Shown here: piece by piece, positions 1 through 6,643 of the stretch
How the letters are laid out: each line of letters starts with the position of its first letter
Position numbering within the stretch: position 1 is the first letter of the stretch
Assembly: GCA_045579105.1 (NCBI GenBank)
Contig: JAZNLM010000069.1
Location: 1 to 18,193, forward strand
Direction: 5' to 3'
Source of the DNA: Flemingiibacterium sp045579105
Lineage (GTDB): Bacteria > Bacillota > Clostridia > Oscillospirales > CAG-272
DNA length: 18,193 nt
The notes under the pieces: generated by a model
Told to the model about the DNA's origin: nothing
The model's database searches: none
What the model saw: the letters and a program-made list of their open reading frames with translations, nothing else
Program-made: the position numbers and the translations under genes

Positions 1-65
1 CACAGCAGAGAAACAGCACCTTCCGTGCAGAAGCTATTGTTGGCAACGTGAAGTGGAAAGTATAA
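1..65 (+). CDS. C-terminal tail of an unidentified gene (partial, runs off the left edge)
   Basis: Reading frame 3 is open from the window edge to a TAA at 63-65 and ends in a peptide finishing AEAIVGNVKWKV, which has the composition of a real protein C-terminus. The stop is 23 bases before the strong two-way hairpin at 89-116, the expected layout for the last gene of a transcript. Frame 1 also closes nearby (TGA at 49-51), and frame 2 stays open only as part of an antisense shadow of purH, so the frame choice is a judgement. About 20 residues is too little to name a family, and no function is proposed. Confidence 0.45.
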   Translation, partial: QQRNSTFRAEAIVGNVKWKV

Positions 66-88
66 ACAACTGTTCGGTATATAATAAC

Positions 89-116
89 AAAAAAGAGCCT
101 TTTCAGGCTCTTTTTT
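89..116. terminator. Bidirectional rho-independent terminator
   Basis: An 11-bp inverted repeat (AAAAAAGAGCC at 89-99, GGCTCTTTTTT at 106-116) encloses a 6-base loop. A-tracts on one side and T-tracts on the other make it work in both directions. It sits between the stop of the left-edge gene (65) and the stop of purH (131), so it should end both converging transcripts. Confidence 0.9.
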
Positions 117-130
117 ATATTTCACAATTA

Positions 131-1303
131 TTAGTGGTGGAACAGACGGATGCCACACATAGCGAGAGCGATGTTGTATTTGTTGCAGGTTTCGATAACG
201 TTATCGTCACGTACGGAACCGCCTGCCTCAACGATGTAGGAAACGCCGCTTCTGTGAGCGCGCTCAATATTGTCGCCGAATGGGAAGAATGCGTCAGAGC
301 CGAGAGAAACGCCACTGAACTTATCAAGCCAAGCACGCTTTTCTTCGCGAGTGAGGGGAGTTGGCTGTTCTGTGAAGTAATTCTGCCATACATCGTCCCC
401 GATTACATCGAGGTAGTCGTCGGAAATGTAAACGTCGATAGTGTTATCTCTGTCGGGACGTCTGATTTCAGGCTTGAAGGGAAGTGCGAGCACCTTCGGA
501 TTGGAGCGCATAAACCAGTTGTCCGCCTTGTTTCCTGCTAGTCTTGTGCAGTGGATACGCGACTGCTGACCTGCGCCGATACCGATTGCCTGTCCGCCAT
601 ATGCGTAGCAAACGGAGTTTGACTGGGTATATTTGAGAGTTATCATAGCTATGAGAAGGTCGCGCTTTGCCTCATCTGGGATGCTTTTGTTGTCGGTTAC
701 TACATTTTCGAAAAGGCTGTTGTCGAGCTTGATGTTATTTCTGCCTTGTTCGAAGGTGATACCGAATACTTCCTTGGTTTCGATTTCAGCAGGCGCATAG
801 CTTGTGTCCATTTTGATAACGCAGTAGGTTCCCTTGCGCTTTGTCTTTAAAATTTCAAGTGCTTTTGCGGAGTAGGAAGGAGCGATAATGCCGTCGGAAA
901 CCTCACGTGCGAGGAAAGATGCAGTCTGCTCGTCACACTCGTCAGAGAGCGCAACGAAATCACCGTAGCTGGACATTCTGTCAGCGCCGCGTGCACGAAT
1001 GTATGCGGTGCAGATAGGGGAAAGCTCTACGCCTTCAACGAAGTACATCTTTTCCAGAGTTTCGTCAAGCGGTACAGCAACTGCCGCGCCTGCAGGCGAA
1101 ACGTGCTTGAATGATGCTGCGGCAGGAAGTCCCGTTGCTTCCTTAAGTTCACGAACGAGCTGCCAGGAGTTAAACGCATCGAGCAGATTGATAAATCCGG
1201 GGCGACCGTTTAAAACCTCGAAGGGAAGCTCGCCGTCTTTCATGAAAACGCGCGCAGGCTTCTGATTAGGATTACAACCGTATTTGAGTTCGAGTTCTTT
1301 CAT
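131..1303 (-). CDS. purH: Phosphoribosylaminoimidazolecarboxamide (AICAR) formyltransferase, single-domain PurH
   Basis: This 390-residue enzyme should carry out the penultimate step of de novo purine synthesis, moving a formyl group from 10-formyl-THF to AICAR (ZMP) to give FAICAR in the cytoplasm. The catalytic Lys-His pair is in SFKHVSPAGAAV (K66, H67), matching K266/H267 of human ATIC. The family block ARGADRMSSYGDFVALSD lies near residues 104-121, and the C-terminus ends in the conserved RLFHH. The N-terminal IMP cyclohydrolase (MGS-like) domain of ordinary bifunctional PurH, about 190 residues, is absent. The protein starts directly at the transformylase domain and is complete at both ends, so this is not a truncation. 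Cyclisation to IMP must be encoded elsewhere. The ATG at 1303 has an AAAGGAG ribosome site 7 bases upstream. The gene is monocistronic, with its own promoter, ZTP riboswitch and downstream terminator. Confidence 0.95.
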   Translation of the reverse strand: MKELELKYGCNPNQKPARVFMKDGELPFEVLNGRPGFINLLDAFNSWQLVRELKEATGLPAAASFKHVSPAGAAVAVPLDETLEKMYFVEGVELSPICTAYIRARGADRMSSYGDFVALSDECDEQTASFLAREVSDGIIAPSYSAKALEILKTKRKGTYCVIKMDTSYAPAEIETKEVFGITFEQGRNNIKLDNSLFENVVTDNKSIPDEAKRDLLIAMITLKYTQSNSVCYAYGGQAIGIGAGQQSRIHCTRLAGNKADNWFMRSNPKVLALPFKPEIRRPDRDNTIDVYISDDYLDVIGDDVWQNYFTEQPTPLTREEKRAWLDKFSGVSLGSDAFFPFGDNIERAHRSGVSYIVEAGGSVRDDNVIETCNKYNIALAMCGIRLFHH

Positions 1304-1330
1304 GTGTTTTCTCCTTTGTCAAAAGAAATT

Positions 1331-1362
1331 TTAAAAGAAAAATGCCCACTATCCGGGACATT
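1331..1362 (-). terminator. Riboswitch expression platform: intrinsic terminator in the purH leader
   Basis: On the minus strand AATGTCC (1362-1356) pairs with GGGCATT (1347-1341) around an 8-base loop, and a U-rich run (TTTTTCTTTT) follows. It lies directly downstream of the ZTP aptamer and upstream of the purH ribosome site. A competing hairpin, TCTGGG (1370-1365) with CCCGGA (1357-1352), would use the 3' arm of aptamer helix P3 and part of the terminator's 5' arm. Folding of one should therefore exclude the others. Confidence 0.8.
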
Positions 1363-1363
1363 C

Positions 1364-1430
1364 GCCCAGACGGTCGGCACACATCGGTCATACTCCCCGT
1401 GGTTTATTCCACTTCCGTCAGTCATATGAC
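1364..1430 (-). promoter_or_regulatory. ZTP/ZMP riboswitch aptamer (pfl motif) upstream of purH
   Basis: Read on the minus strand, the leader carries the pfl-motif hallmarks in order. Helix P1 is GTCATA (1430-1425) with TATGAC (1392-1387). The internal-loop sequence is GACTGACGGA. Helix P2 is GTGG/CCAC (1412-1409 with 1402-1399), followed by the conserved GGGGAG. The P3 hairpin contains CCGACCGTCTGGGC (1378-1364), very close to the family consensus CCGACCGCCTGGGC. This class binds ZMP/ZTP, the substrate of the downstream enzyme and the alarmone of 10-formyl-THF shortage, and usually switches purine or folate genes on. The fit of motif and gene makes the call strong. Exact aptamer edges are by eye. 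Confidence 0.9.
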
Positions 1431-1436
1431 ACTAAA

Positions 1437-1465
1437 ATTATAGCAGACAGTTCGCATTTTGTCAA
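1437..1465 (-). promoter_or_regulatory. Sigma-A-type promoter for purH
   Basis: On the minus strand TTGACA (1465-1460) is followed after exactly 17 bases by TATAAT (1442-1437), a perfect consensus match. Transcription would begin near 1430, at the first bases of riboswitch helix P1. Such a strong promoter fits a gene whose output is set by leader termination. Confidence 0.9.
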
Positions 1466-1601
1466 GTCATGTTTGCCATATTTTTGATTGAAATAAAAAG
1501 TACACTGTCAAAGTTATATAGTCTATTGCAGCTTTATGCCAAACATAGTAACATTATAGCATCAAAATTCGCTCATACACGCAAAAATTTCCATTAAACA
1601 C
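1466..1601. other. AT-rich spacer between the divergent purH and hprK promoters
   Basis: This is part of the 397-base intergenic region 1304-1700. I see no open frame with a ribosome site, no cre-like (catabolite repression) operator, no convincing hairpin and no repeat. The flanking parts of the same region hold the purH leader and promoter on the left and the hprK promoter and leader on the right. Confidence 0.6.
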
Positions 1602-1630
1602 TTGAAAATAACTCGATTTTGTAGTATAAT
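1602..1630 (+). promoter_or_regulatory. Sigma-A-type promoter for the hprK transcription unit
   Basis: TTGAAA (1602-1607), a 17-base spacer and a perfect TATAAT (1625-1630) form a near-consensus promoter. Transcription would start near 1637, leaving a leader of about 64 bases before the hprK ATG. No terminator is visible until 12354, so this promoter could drive everything up to the Mbeg1-like gene. Internal promoters cannot be excluded. Confidence 0.85.
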
Positions 1631-1663
1631 ATACTTTGTATAATTATATCTAAATTATTGACG

Positions 1664-1700
1664 AAAGGAAAACGAGGCTATTCGCCCAGGTACAGGCACT
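1664..1700 (+). promoter_or_regulatory. Unusual hprK translation start region: distant ribosome site
   Basis: The only good ribosome-binding sequence, AAAGGA (1664-1669), is 31 bases before the ATG at 1701. The intervening bases are in frame and open from an ATT at 1680, ten bases after the AAAGGA, which would add seven residues (IRPGTGT). A weak AGG lies five bases before the ATG. So either ATG is used with a poor ribosome site, or the near-cognate ATT is used. The family's usual N-terminus favours ATG at 1701. Confidence 0.4.
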
Positions 1701-2648
1701 ATGTTTGAAACAAACGAAACCTACACTGTTGAACTTTCAAAAATCATTTCCGAGTTTTCTCTTGAAAAATTCTATCTTCCAGAGGATGGAGAAAAGATAC
1801 TCATTCACCTTATGGATATTAACCGCCCCGGTCTTCAGCTTGCGGGTTTTTTTGACCACTATGAGTCGCAGAGAATACAAATAATTGGCAAGGTAGAGCA
1901 CAAATACCTTGATGCAATGGATAACGAAACGCGCAGGAACTCTATAATGCATTTTTTAGAGACCAAACCCGTTGCGGTTGTTATTTCTTCCGGTCTTGAA
2001 GTTTTTCCGGAGCTTGTGGAGCTTGGCGAATATTTCGAAGTACCAATACTTCGTACCGCAGACAGTACCAGCTCGTTTATGGCGGCGCTTATCGCATTTC
2101 TTAATGTACAGCTTGCACCGAGAATAACTCGTCATGGCGTACTCGTTGAGGTTTACGGCGAAGGTGTACTTATCCTCGGCGATTCCGGTGTCGGTAAATC
2201 TGAAACAGCTATCGAGCTTGTAAAGCGAGGTCACCGTCTTATCGCGGACGATGCCGTTGAAATTAAGCGAGTATCCGCAAAGACGCTCGTCGGAAGTGCA
2301 CCGGAAATCATTAGACACTACGTTGAGCTTCGCGGTATAGGTATCGTTGACGTAAGACGCATATTTGGTATGGGTGCGGTCAAGCTTACGGAGAAAATTG
2401 ATATGATAATCAATCTCGAACCGTGGGTGCAGGGAAAGATGTACGACCGCTTCGGACTTGAATGTGAATATACGGAAATCCTTGGTATAAAGATACCGAC
2501 TACGACCATTCCCGTAAAGCCCGGACGAAATCTTGCAATTATACTTGAAATTGCAGCGATGAACAACCGACAGAAGAAAATGGGCTACAATACCGCGGAA
2601 GAATTCAACAAAAAGCTTATGGGACAGATGGGCATTGAAAACGACTAA
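1701..2648 (+). CDS. hprK: HPr kinase/phosphorylase
   Basis: This is the bifunctional sensor enzyme of carbon catabolite control in Firmicutes. It phosphorylates HPr on Ser46 using ATP or pyrophosphate when glycolytic intermediates are high, and removes the phosphate when phosphate is high. At 315 residues it has the usual family length. The N-terminal domain (about 1-135) is followed by the kinase core: conserved His145 in RHGVLVEVYGEGV, the Walker A loop GDSGVGKS (160-167), acidic D183/D184 in LIADDAVEI, and the family signature ELRGIGIVDV (209-218). The C-terminal helix region has the conserved VKPGRN and AAMNNRQKKMGYN. Every key motif is present. It is first in a co-directional run and is followed 39 bases later by a sugar-nucleotide gene. 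A perfect 13-bp tandem repeat spans its stop codon. The start region is unusual. Confidence 0.96.
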   Translation: MFETNETYTVELSKIISEFSLEKFYLPEDGEKILIHLMDINRPGLQLAGFFDHYESQRIQIIGKVEHKYLDAMDNETRRNSIMHFLETKPVAVVISSGLEVFPELVELGEYFEVPILRTADSTSSFMAALIAFLNVQLAPRITRHGVLVEVYGEGVLILGDSGVGKSETAIELVKRGHRLIADDAVEIKRVSAKTLVGSAPEIIRHYVELRGIGIVDVRRIFGMGAVKLTEKIDMIINLEPWVQGKMYDRFGLECEYTEILGIKIPTTTIPVKPGRNLAIILEIAAMNNRQKKMGYNTAEEFNKKLMGQMGIEND

Positions 2649-2663
2649 TTAAAACGACTAATT
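2638..2663 (+). repeat. Perfect 13-bp tandem duplication across the hprK stop codon
   Basis: AAAACGACTAATT occurs at 2638-2650 and again at 2651-2663 with no gap. The first copy contains the last codons and TAA of hprK; the second is untranslated. It looks like a recent slippage duplication and moves the next gene's ribosome site 13 bases further from the stop. Confidence 0.9.
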
Positions 2664-2687
2664 AGAACGAGTGTAAGGAGTAATATC

Positions 2688-3587
2688 ATGACTTTAGTAA
2701 TTATGGCAGCCGGCATGGGCAGCCGTTACGGCGGACTTAAGCAGATAGACCCTATGACCGAGCACGGTGAATTTATAGTTGATTTTTCTATTTACGACGC
2801 TATAAAGGTCGGCTTTGACAAGGTGGTTTTTATCATAAAAGAAGAAAACTATGATGCGTTCCGTGAAACAGTCGGTGCACGTATTGAGGGGGCTTGCAAG
2901 GTCGAATACGTTTTTCAGTCACTAGATAAAATTCCCGAAGGATATTCTATTCCAGAGGGCCGTACCAAGCCGTGGGGAACTGCACATGCGGCACTTATGG
3001 TGGCTGATGTTGTGAACGAACCGTTTGCAATCATCAACTCCGACGACTTCTACGGACGCGATGCATTCAAGCAGCTCTACGACTGCATGTCAAACGCTAA
3101 AGAAGGCGGTCACTTCGCTATGGCAGGTTACGTACTTGAAAACACCGTAACTGAAAACGGACATGTTTCGCGCGGTATCTGTGAAGTTGAAAGTGGATAT
3201 CTCAAAAATGTTGTTGAGCGCACGAAGATTCAGGAGAACGACGGCATTATCCAGTATTTCGAGGACGATAAATGGCACGATCTTGAGCGTGATGCAATAG
3301 TTTCAATGAACTGTTGGGCTTTCACACCTGACGTGTTTAAGATGCTCCGTGCAGGTCTTGAGGAATTTCTTGATGGCGTTCCCACGTCGAAGGATCCCAT
3401 GAAAGCGGAATACTTCCTTCCGTTTCTCGTGCAGAGCCGTATTGAAAGTGGCGAATGTGATGTACGCGTACTTAAGACGAGTGCGAAATGGTACGGCGTA
3501 ACTTATGCTGAGGATAAGCCCACTTTCGTTGAATTTTTGAAATCGCAGACAAGGGCCGGTATTTATCCTGACGGTCTTTGGAAATAA
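2688..3587 (+). CDS. Sugar-1-phosphate nucleotidyltransferase-like protein (NTP_transferase fold)
   Basis: The 299-residue product has the Rossmann-like nucleotidyltransferase signature at its N-terminus, MAAGMGSRYGGLKQ (6-19). This matches the Gly-rich NTP-binding loop with the conserved Arg and Lys of GlmU/GalU/RmlA-type enzymes. A sugar-binding-like segment KPWGTAHA (94-101) and the metal-binding acidic motif NSDDFYG (117-123) follow. Such enzymes join a sugar 1-phosphate to an NTP to make an NDP-sugar and pyrophosphate. galE and galM follow with gaps of 32 and 20 bases, which suggests UTP and a galactose- or hexosamine-1-phosphate as substrates. That is inference, since related genes are usually annotated only as nucleotidyltransferase. 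The start is supported by AAGGAG 7 bases before the ATG. It is not a canonical GalU or GalT by sequence. Confidence 0.8.
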   Translation: MTLVIMAAGMGSRYGGLKQIDPMTEHGEFIVDFSIYDAIKVGFDKVVFIIKEENYDAFRETVGARIEGACKVEYVFQSLDKIPEGYSIPEGRTKPWGTAHAALMVADVVNEPFAIINSDDFYGRDAFKQLYDCMSNAKEGGHFAMAGYVLENTVTENGHVSRGICEVESGYLKNVVERTKIQENDGIIQYFEDDKWHDLERDAIVSMNCWAFTPDVFKMLRAGLEEFLDGVPTSKDPMKAEYFLPFLVQSRIESGECDVRVLKTSAKWYGVTYAEDKPTFVEFLKSQTRAGIYPDGLWK

Positions 3588-3619
3588 TTTAACAGCAAAA
3601 ATTTTTTTGAGGTGTACTT

Positions 3620-4633
3620 ATGTCAATTTTGGTAACCGGTGGTGCCGGATATATCGGCTCGCACACTGTTGTTGAGCTCCTTAACATAGGCAAAGAGGTT
3701 GTTATAGCGGATAACTTCTGTAATTCCAAGCCCGTGGTACTTGACCGTATCCGCGAGATAACAGGAAAGGCTTTTAAATTCTACAATGTTGACCTTTGCG
3801 ACAAATCTGCCCTTGAAGTTGTTTTTGCAAGTGAGAAGATTGACTCGGCGATTCATTTCGCAGGACTTAAGGCTGTTGGCGAATCCTGTGCTATGCCGCT
3901 TCGCTATTATCAGAACAATCTTATAAGCACACTTAATCTTTGCGAGCTTATGGCGAAGTACAACTGCAAAAATCTTGTATTCTCTTCGTCTGCAACCGTT
4001 TACGGTAAGCCAGCAAGTGTACCGATACGTGAGGACTTCCCGAACTCTACCACTAATCCTTATGGCGAAACCAAGCTTATGATAGAGCATATTTTGAACG
4101 ACCTCTACAAGGCCGACAATGACTGGAATATCTCTATACTCCGCTACTTCAATCCCATCGGTGCACACAAATCCGGTCGCATCGGAGAAGATCCATCGGG
4201 TATTCCGAACAATCTTATGCCTTATATAACGCAGGTTGCAATTGGAAAGCGGGAGTGTCTCTCGGTATTCGGCGACGATTACGATACTCACGACGGCACC
4301 GGCGTACGCGACTACATTCACGTCGTTGATCTTGCAAAGGCACACCTTGCGGCACTTGATTGGCTCGGTACAAATCAGGGCTGCGACGTGTTCAACGTTG
4401 GTACCGGTCACGGCTATTCTGTGCTCGATATCATAAAGGCGTATGAAGAGGCAACAGGCAAGACTATCACTTATAAGATAGCCCCACGCCGTCCCGGCGA
4501 TATCGACGAGTGCTACGCTGATCCTACCAAGGCTGAAAGAATACTTGGATGGAAGGCGGAGTTTGGCATTGAAGATATGTGCCGTGACAGCTCGAGATGG
4601 CAGACGATGAATCCTAACGGATATGATAATTAA
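3620..4633 (+). CDS. galE: UDP-glucose 4-epimerase
   Basis: This cytoplasmic short-chain dehydrogenase/reductase interconverts UDP-glucose and UDP-galactose (and often the N-acetyl forms) using tightly bound NAD. The N-terminal nucleotide loop is GGAGYIG (7-13). The catalytic set is Ser122-124 in FSSSATVYG, with Tyr148 and Lys152 in NPYGETK, matching Y149/K153 of the E. coli enzyme. Length is 337 residues against 338 in E. coli. The C-terminal substrate domain includes RYFNPIGAH and the VFNVGTGHGYSVLD block. A GAGGTG ribosome site lies just upstream. With the nucleotidyltransferase before it and galM after it, it forms a Leloir-type cluster. No galK or galT is present in the window. Confidence 0.97.
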   Translation: MSILVTGGAGYIGSHTVVELLNIGKEVVIADNFCNSKPVVLDRIREITGKAFKFYNVDLCDKSALEVVFASEKIDSAIHFAGLKAVGESCAMPLRYYQNNLISTLNLCELMAKYNCKNLVFSSSATVYGKPASVPIREDFPNSTTNPYGETKLMIEHILNDLYKADNDWNISILRYFNPIGAHKSGRIGEDPSGIPNNLMPYITQVAIGKRECLSVFGDDYDTHDGTGVRDYIHVVDLAKAHLAALDWLGTNQGCDVFNVGTGHGYSVLDIIKAYEEATGKTITYKIAPRRPGDIDECYADPTKAERILGWKAEFGIEDMCRDSSRWQTMNPNGYDN

Positions 4634-4653
4634 GCTGATAAGGACGTAAAACA

Positions 4654-5712
4654 ATGATTGCGAAAGAATTTTTTGGCAAAAAGTTGTGTGGCGCTGACGT
4701 TTACATGTACACCGTAACTAACAAGAACGGTGTGAAAGCGCAGATACTTACTTTGGGGGGCATACTCCGTTCGCTCTATATTCCTGACAGAGATGGCGAT
4801 ATGTCGGACGTTATCTGTGGCTTTGACACTGTTGAAGACTATCTTGCTGACACCGGATATCACGGTTCACTAGTTGGACGTTACTGCAACCGCATTGCAA
4901 ACGCCAGATTTACGCTGAATGGTGTTATCTATCAGCTTGCGATAAACGACAGACATAGCAACCATCTTCACGGTGGTAGCGAAGGCTTCAACGTGAAGAT
5001 TTGGGATGCAGAGCCATTTGAAGCGATCGGAGAGCAGGGACTTGTTCTTACGCTTGTCAGTGAAGACGGCGAAGAAAACTATCCCGGTACCTTAAATGTT
5101 AAGGTAACCTATACACTTACCGATGAAAATGAGCTTAAGATACACTACGAGGCAATATCCGACAAGGATACTATCCTCAATATGACCAACCACTCGTATT
5201 TCAATCTTACAGGTTTTAATTCCGGGAAGGTGACCGATCAGTTTCTTACTATAAACGCCGATAAATTCACAGAAGTTGACGCGATGCTTATTCCCACAGG
5301 TGCAACACCTACTGTTGAGGGAACGCCGTTCGATTTCAGATTGGCAAAGCCTATCGGCAAGGATATTGATGCAGATTACGAACAGATAAAGCTTGGCGGT
5401 GGATATGACCATAATTTTATCTTCACCGAGTTTGACGGATCTCTTAAAAAGCAGGCAGAAATGTTCGATGAAAAATCGGGACGCGTCATGAGCGTTATCA
5501 CAGATCAACCGTGCGTTCAGCTTTATTCGGGCAACGGATTGAGTGAAAAGGTTCCGATGAAAGGTCGATTCAAGGCTTCTGCGAATGATGCGATTTGTCT
5601 TGAAACACAGCACGCGCCCGATAGCCCGAATCACGACGAGTGGCCTACTACAATGCTTCTCGCCGGCGAAAAGTACGACACCACAACAATTTACGCTTTT
5701 AGCGTCAGATAA
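4654..5712 (+). CDS. galM: Aldose 1-epimerase (galactose mutarotase)
   Basis: GalM interconverts the alpha and beta anomers of galactose or glucose, feeding the alpha form to the kinase of the Leloir pathway. The 352-residue protein shows the family's active site: His106 in NHLHGGSEGF, the general-acid His180 in NMTNHSYFNLTG, Asp252 in GGYDHNFIF, and the catalytic base Glu317 in ICLETQHAPDSPNH. AAGGA lies upstream of the ATG. The gene follows galE by 20 bases, and its TAA is one base from the ATG of the metal permease gene, so the two are probably translationally coupled. Confidence 0.96.
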   Translation: MIAKEFFGKKLCGADVYMYTVTNKNGVKAQILTLGGILRSLYIPDRDGDMSDVICGFDTVEDYLADTGYHGSLVGRYCNRIANARFTLNGVIYQLAINDRHSNHLHGGSEGFNVKIWDAEPFEAIGEQGLVLTLVSEDGEENYPGTLNVKVTYTLTDENELKIHYEAISDKDTILNMTNHSYFNLTGFNSGKVTDQFLTINADKFTEVDAMLIPTGATPTVEGTPFDFRLAKPIGKDIDADYEQIKLGGGYDHNFIFTEFDGSLKKQAEMFDEKSGRVMSVITDQPCVQLYSGNGLSEKVPMKGRFKASANDAICLETQHAPDSPNHDEWPTTMLLAGEKYDTTTIYAFSVR

Positions 5713-5713
5713 A

Positions 5714-6619
5714 ATGCAGGAAATTTTTACTCATCTCACCCACGCGCTTATTCATACGCTTCGTCATACCTGGTATATGCTTTTTGTGCTCTTTGCAGTG
5801 TATCTTATTATCGAGTTTATCGAACATAAGGCAATGAATAAGGCTAAGGCGGTTTTGTCAAATAAATATTACGGTATCGCGGCGGCATCAGCACTCGGAC
5901 TTTTTCCGCAGTGCGGCTTCTCCGTTGCGGCAGCGAATTTATATGCCGAGCGACTTATCAGTGCGGGTACGGTTGCGGCGGTTTTTGTTGCTACAAGCGA
6001 TGAAGCACTTCCGATACTTCTCGCAAATCCAGATGCGGCGAAGTGGTTTTTGCCTATTTTGGCTATAAAATTTATATGGGCGGTTGTTGTCGGCTTTCTT
6101 GTCGATCTCATTTTTAGATTGACAAGGCTCGATAAGCACGAGCACGTTCACTCGCACGAGCACTCTCACGATCACGATGAGCACAAGCACGAGTTTGGTG
6201 AACATCATCACTGCGAACACTGTGACTCAAGCCGAGGTATATTCTCTGCGGCTTTAAAACGCTCTATGTCTGTGTTCGCTTTTGTATTCATAACTTCGCT
6301 TATACTCCATATGGTTATCGATTTAGTGAGTGAGGACAAGCTTCGCGCTGTGCTTATGACAGACAGCCTCTTCCAACCGTTACTTGCGGCGCTTGTAGGG
6401 CTTATTCCGAGCTGTTCGACAAGCATTGTCGTGACCGAGCTTTTTGCATCTGGCGCGCTTGGTCTCGGCTCGCTTACTGCGGCGCTTTCAGCAGGTGCGG
6501 GTATTGGTATGCTTGTGCTGTTCAGAGTAAACCGCGATTATAAAAAGAATTTTGTGCTGCTTGGTATTCTTTACGTTACCTCGGCACTGCTCGGTCTTAT
6601 AATAGAGCTTTTAGTATAA
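5714..6619 (+). CDS. His-rich polytopic metal permease, ArsP_2/DUF2899-like (putative heavy-metal or manganese exporter)
   Basis: A 301-residue membrane protein with about eight hydrophobic segments (roughly 19-36, 52-75, 84-105, 111-136, 183-205, 219-242, 248-271, 279-300). Two homologous halves are visible: GLFPQCGFSVAAANLYA (62-78) and GLIPSCSTSIVVTELFA (229-245), each with a Pro-x-Cys in a membrane helix. Between them residues 142-170 form a cytosolic-type loop with 13 His and 2 Cys, typical of metal-transporter sensing or buffering loops. It resembles the family annotated variously as arsenic efflux protein or putative manganese transporter. The substrate is not known from sequence. I chose ATG 5714, one base after the galM stop. 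The same frame is open back to an ATG at 5585, but that would overlap galM by 128 bases. No clear ribosome site exists, so coupling to galM is likely. Confidence 0.75.
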   Translation: MQEIFTHLTHALIHTLRHTWYMLFVLFAVYLIIEFIEHKAMNKAKAVLSNKYYGIAAASALGLFPQCGFSVAAANLYAERLISAGTVAAVFVATSDEALPILLANPDAAKWFLPILAIKFIWAVVVGFLVDLIFRLTRLDKHEHVHSHEHSHDHDEHKHEFGEHHHCEHCDSSRGIFSAALKRSMSVFAFVFITSLILHMVIDLVSEDKLRAVLMTDSLFQPLLAALVGLIPSCSTSIVVTELFASGALGLGSLTAALSAGAGIGMLVLFRVNRDYKKNFVLLGILYVTSALLGLIIELLV

Positions 6620-6643
6620 AATAAATTTTTTAGGAATGAAACG

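Noticed and set aside
53..541. A 162-codon plus-strand frame over the terminator and purH 3' end
   Set aside because: It reads through the terminator stem and is antisense to conserved PurH sequence; the start is a GTG without a ribosome site.
1681..1699. Similarity of the hprK leader (TTCGCCCAG...GGCAC) to the riboswitch region at 1361-1380
   Set aside because: The shared word is on the antisense strand of the riboswitch and no P1, P2 or GGGGAG elements occur near hprK, so it is probably chance.
3623..4654. A 343-codon open frame antisense to galE
   Set aside because: galE is unmistakable on the plus strand with catalytic residues in place. The antisense frame has no recognisable motif or ribosome site and reflects codon bias.
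5585..5713. Upstream start for the metal permease, overlapping galM by 128 bases
   Set aside because: The added 43 residues are out-of-frame galM sequence, and the ATG at 5714 directly precedes the first membrane segment.
6131..6223. Repeated CACGAGCAC-like units as a possible DNA repeat array
   Set aside because: They are explained by His/Glu codons of the permease loop and have no regular spacing or direct-repeat/spacer structure of a CRISPR array.
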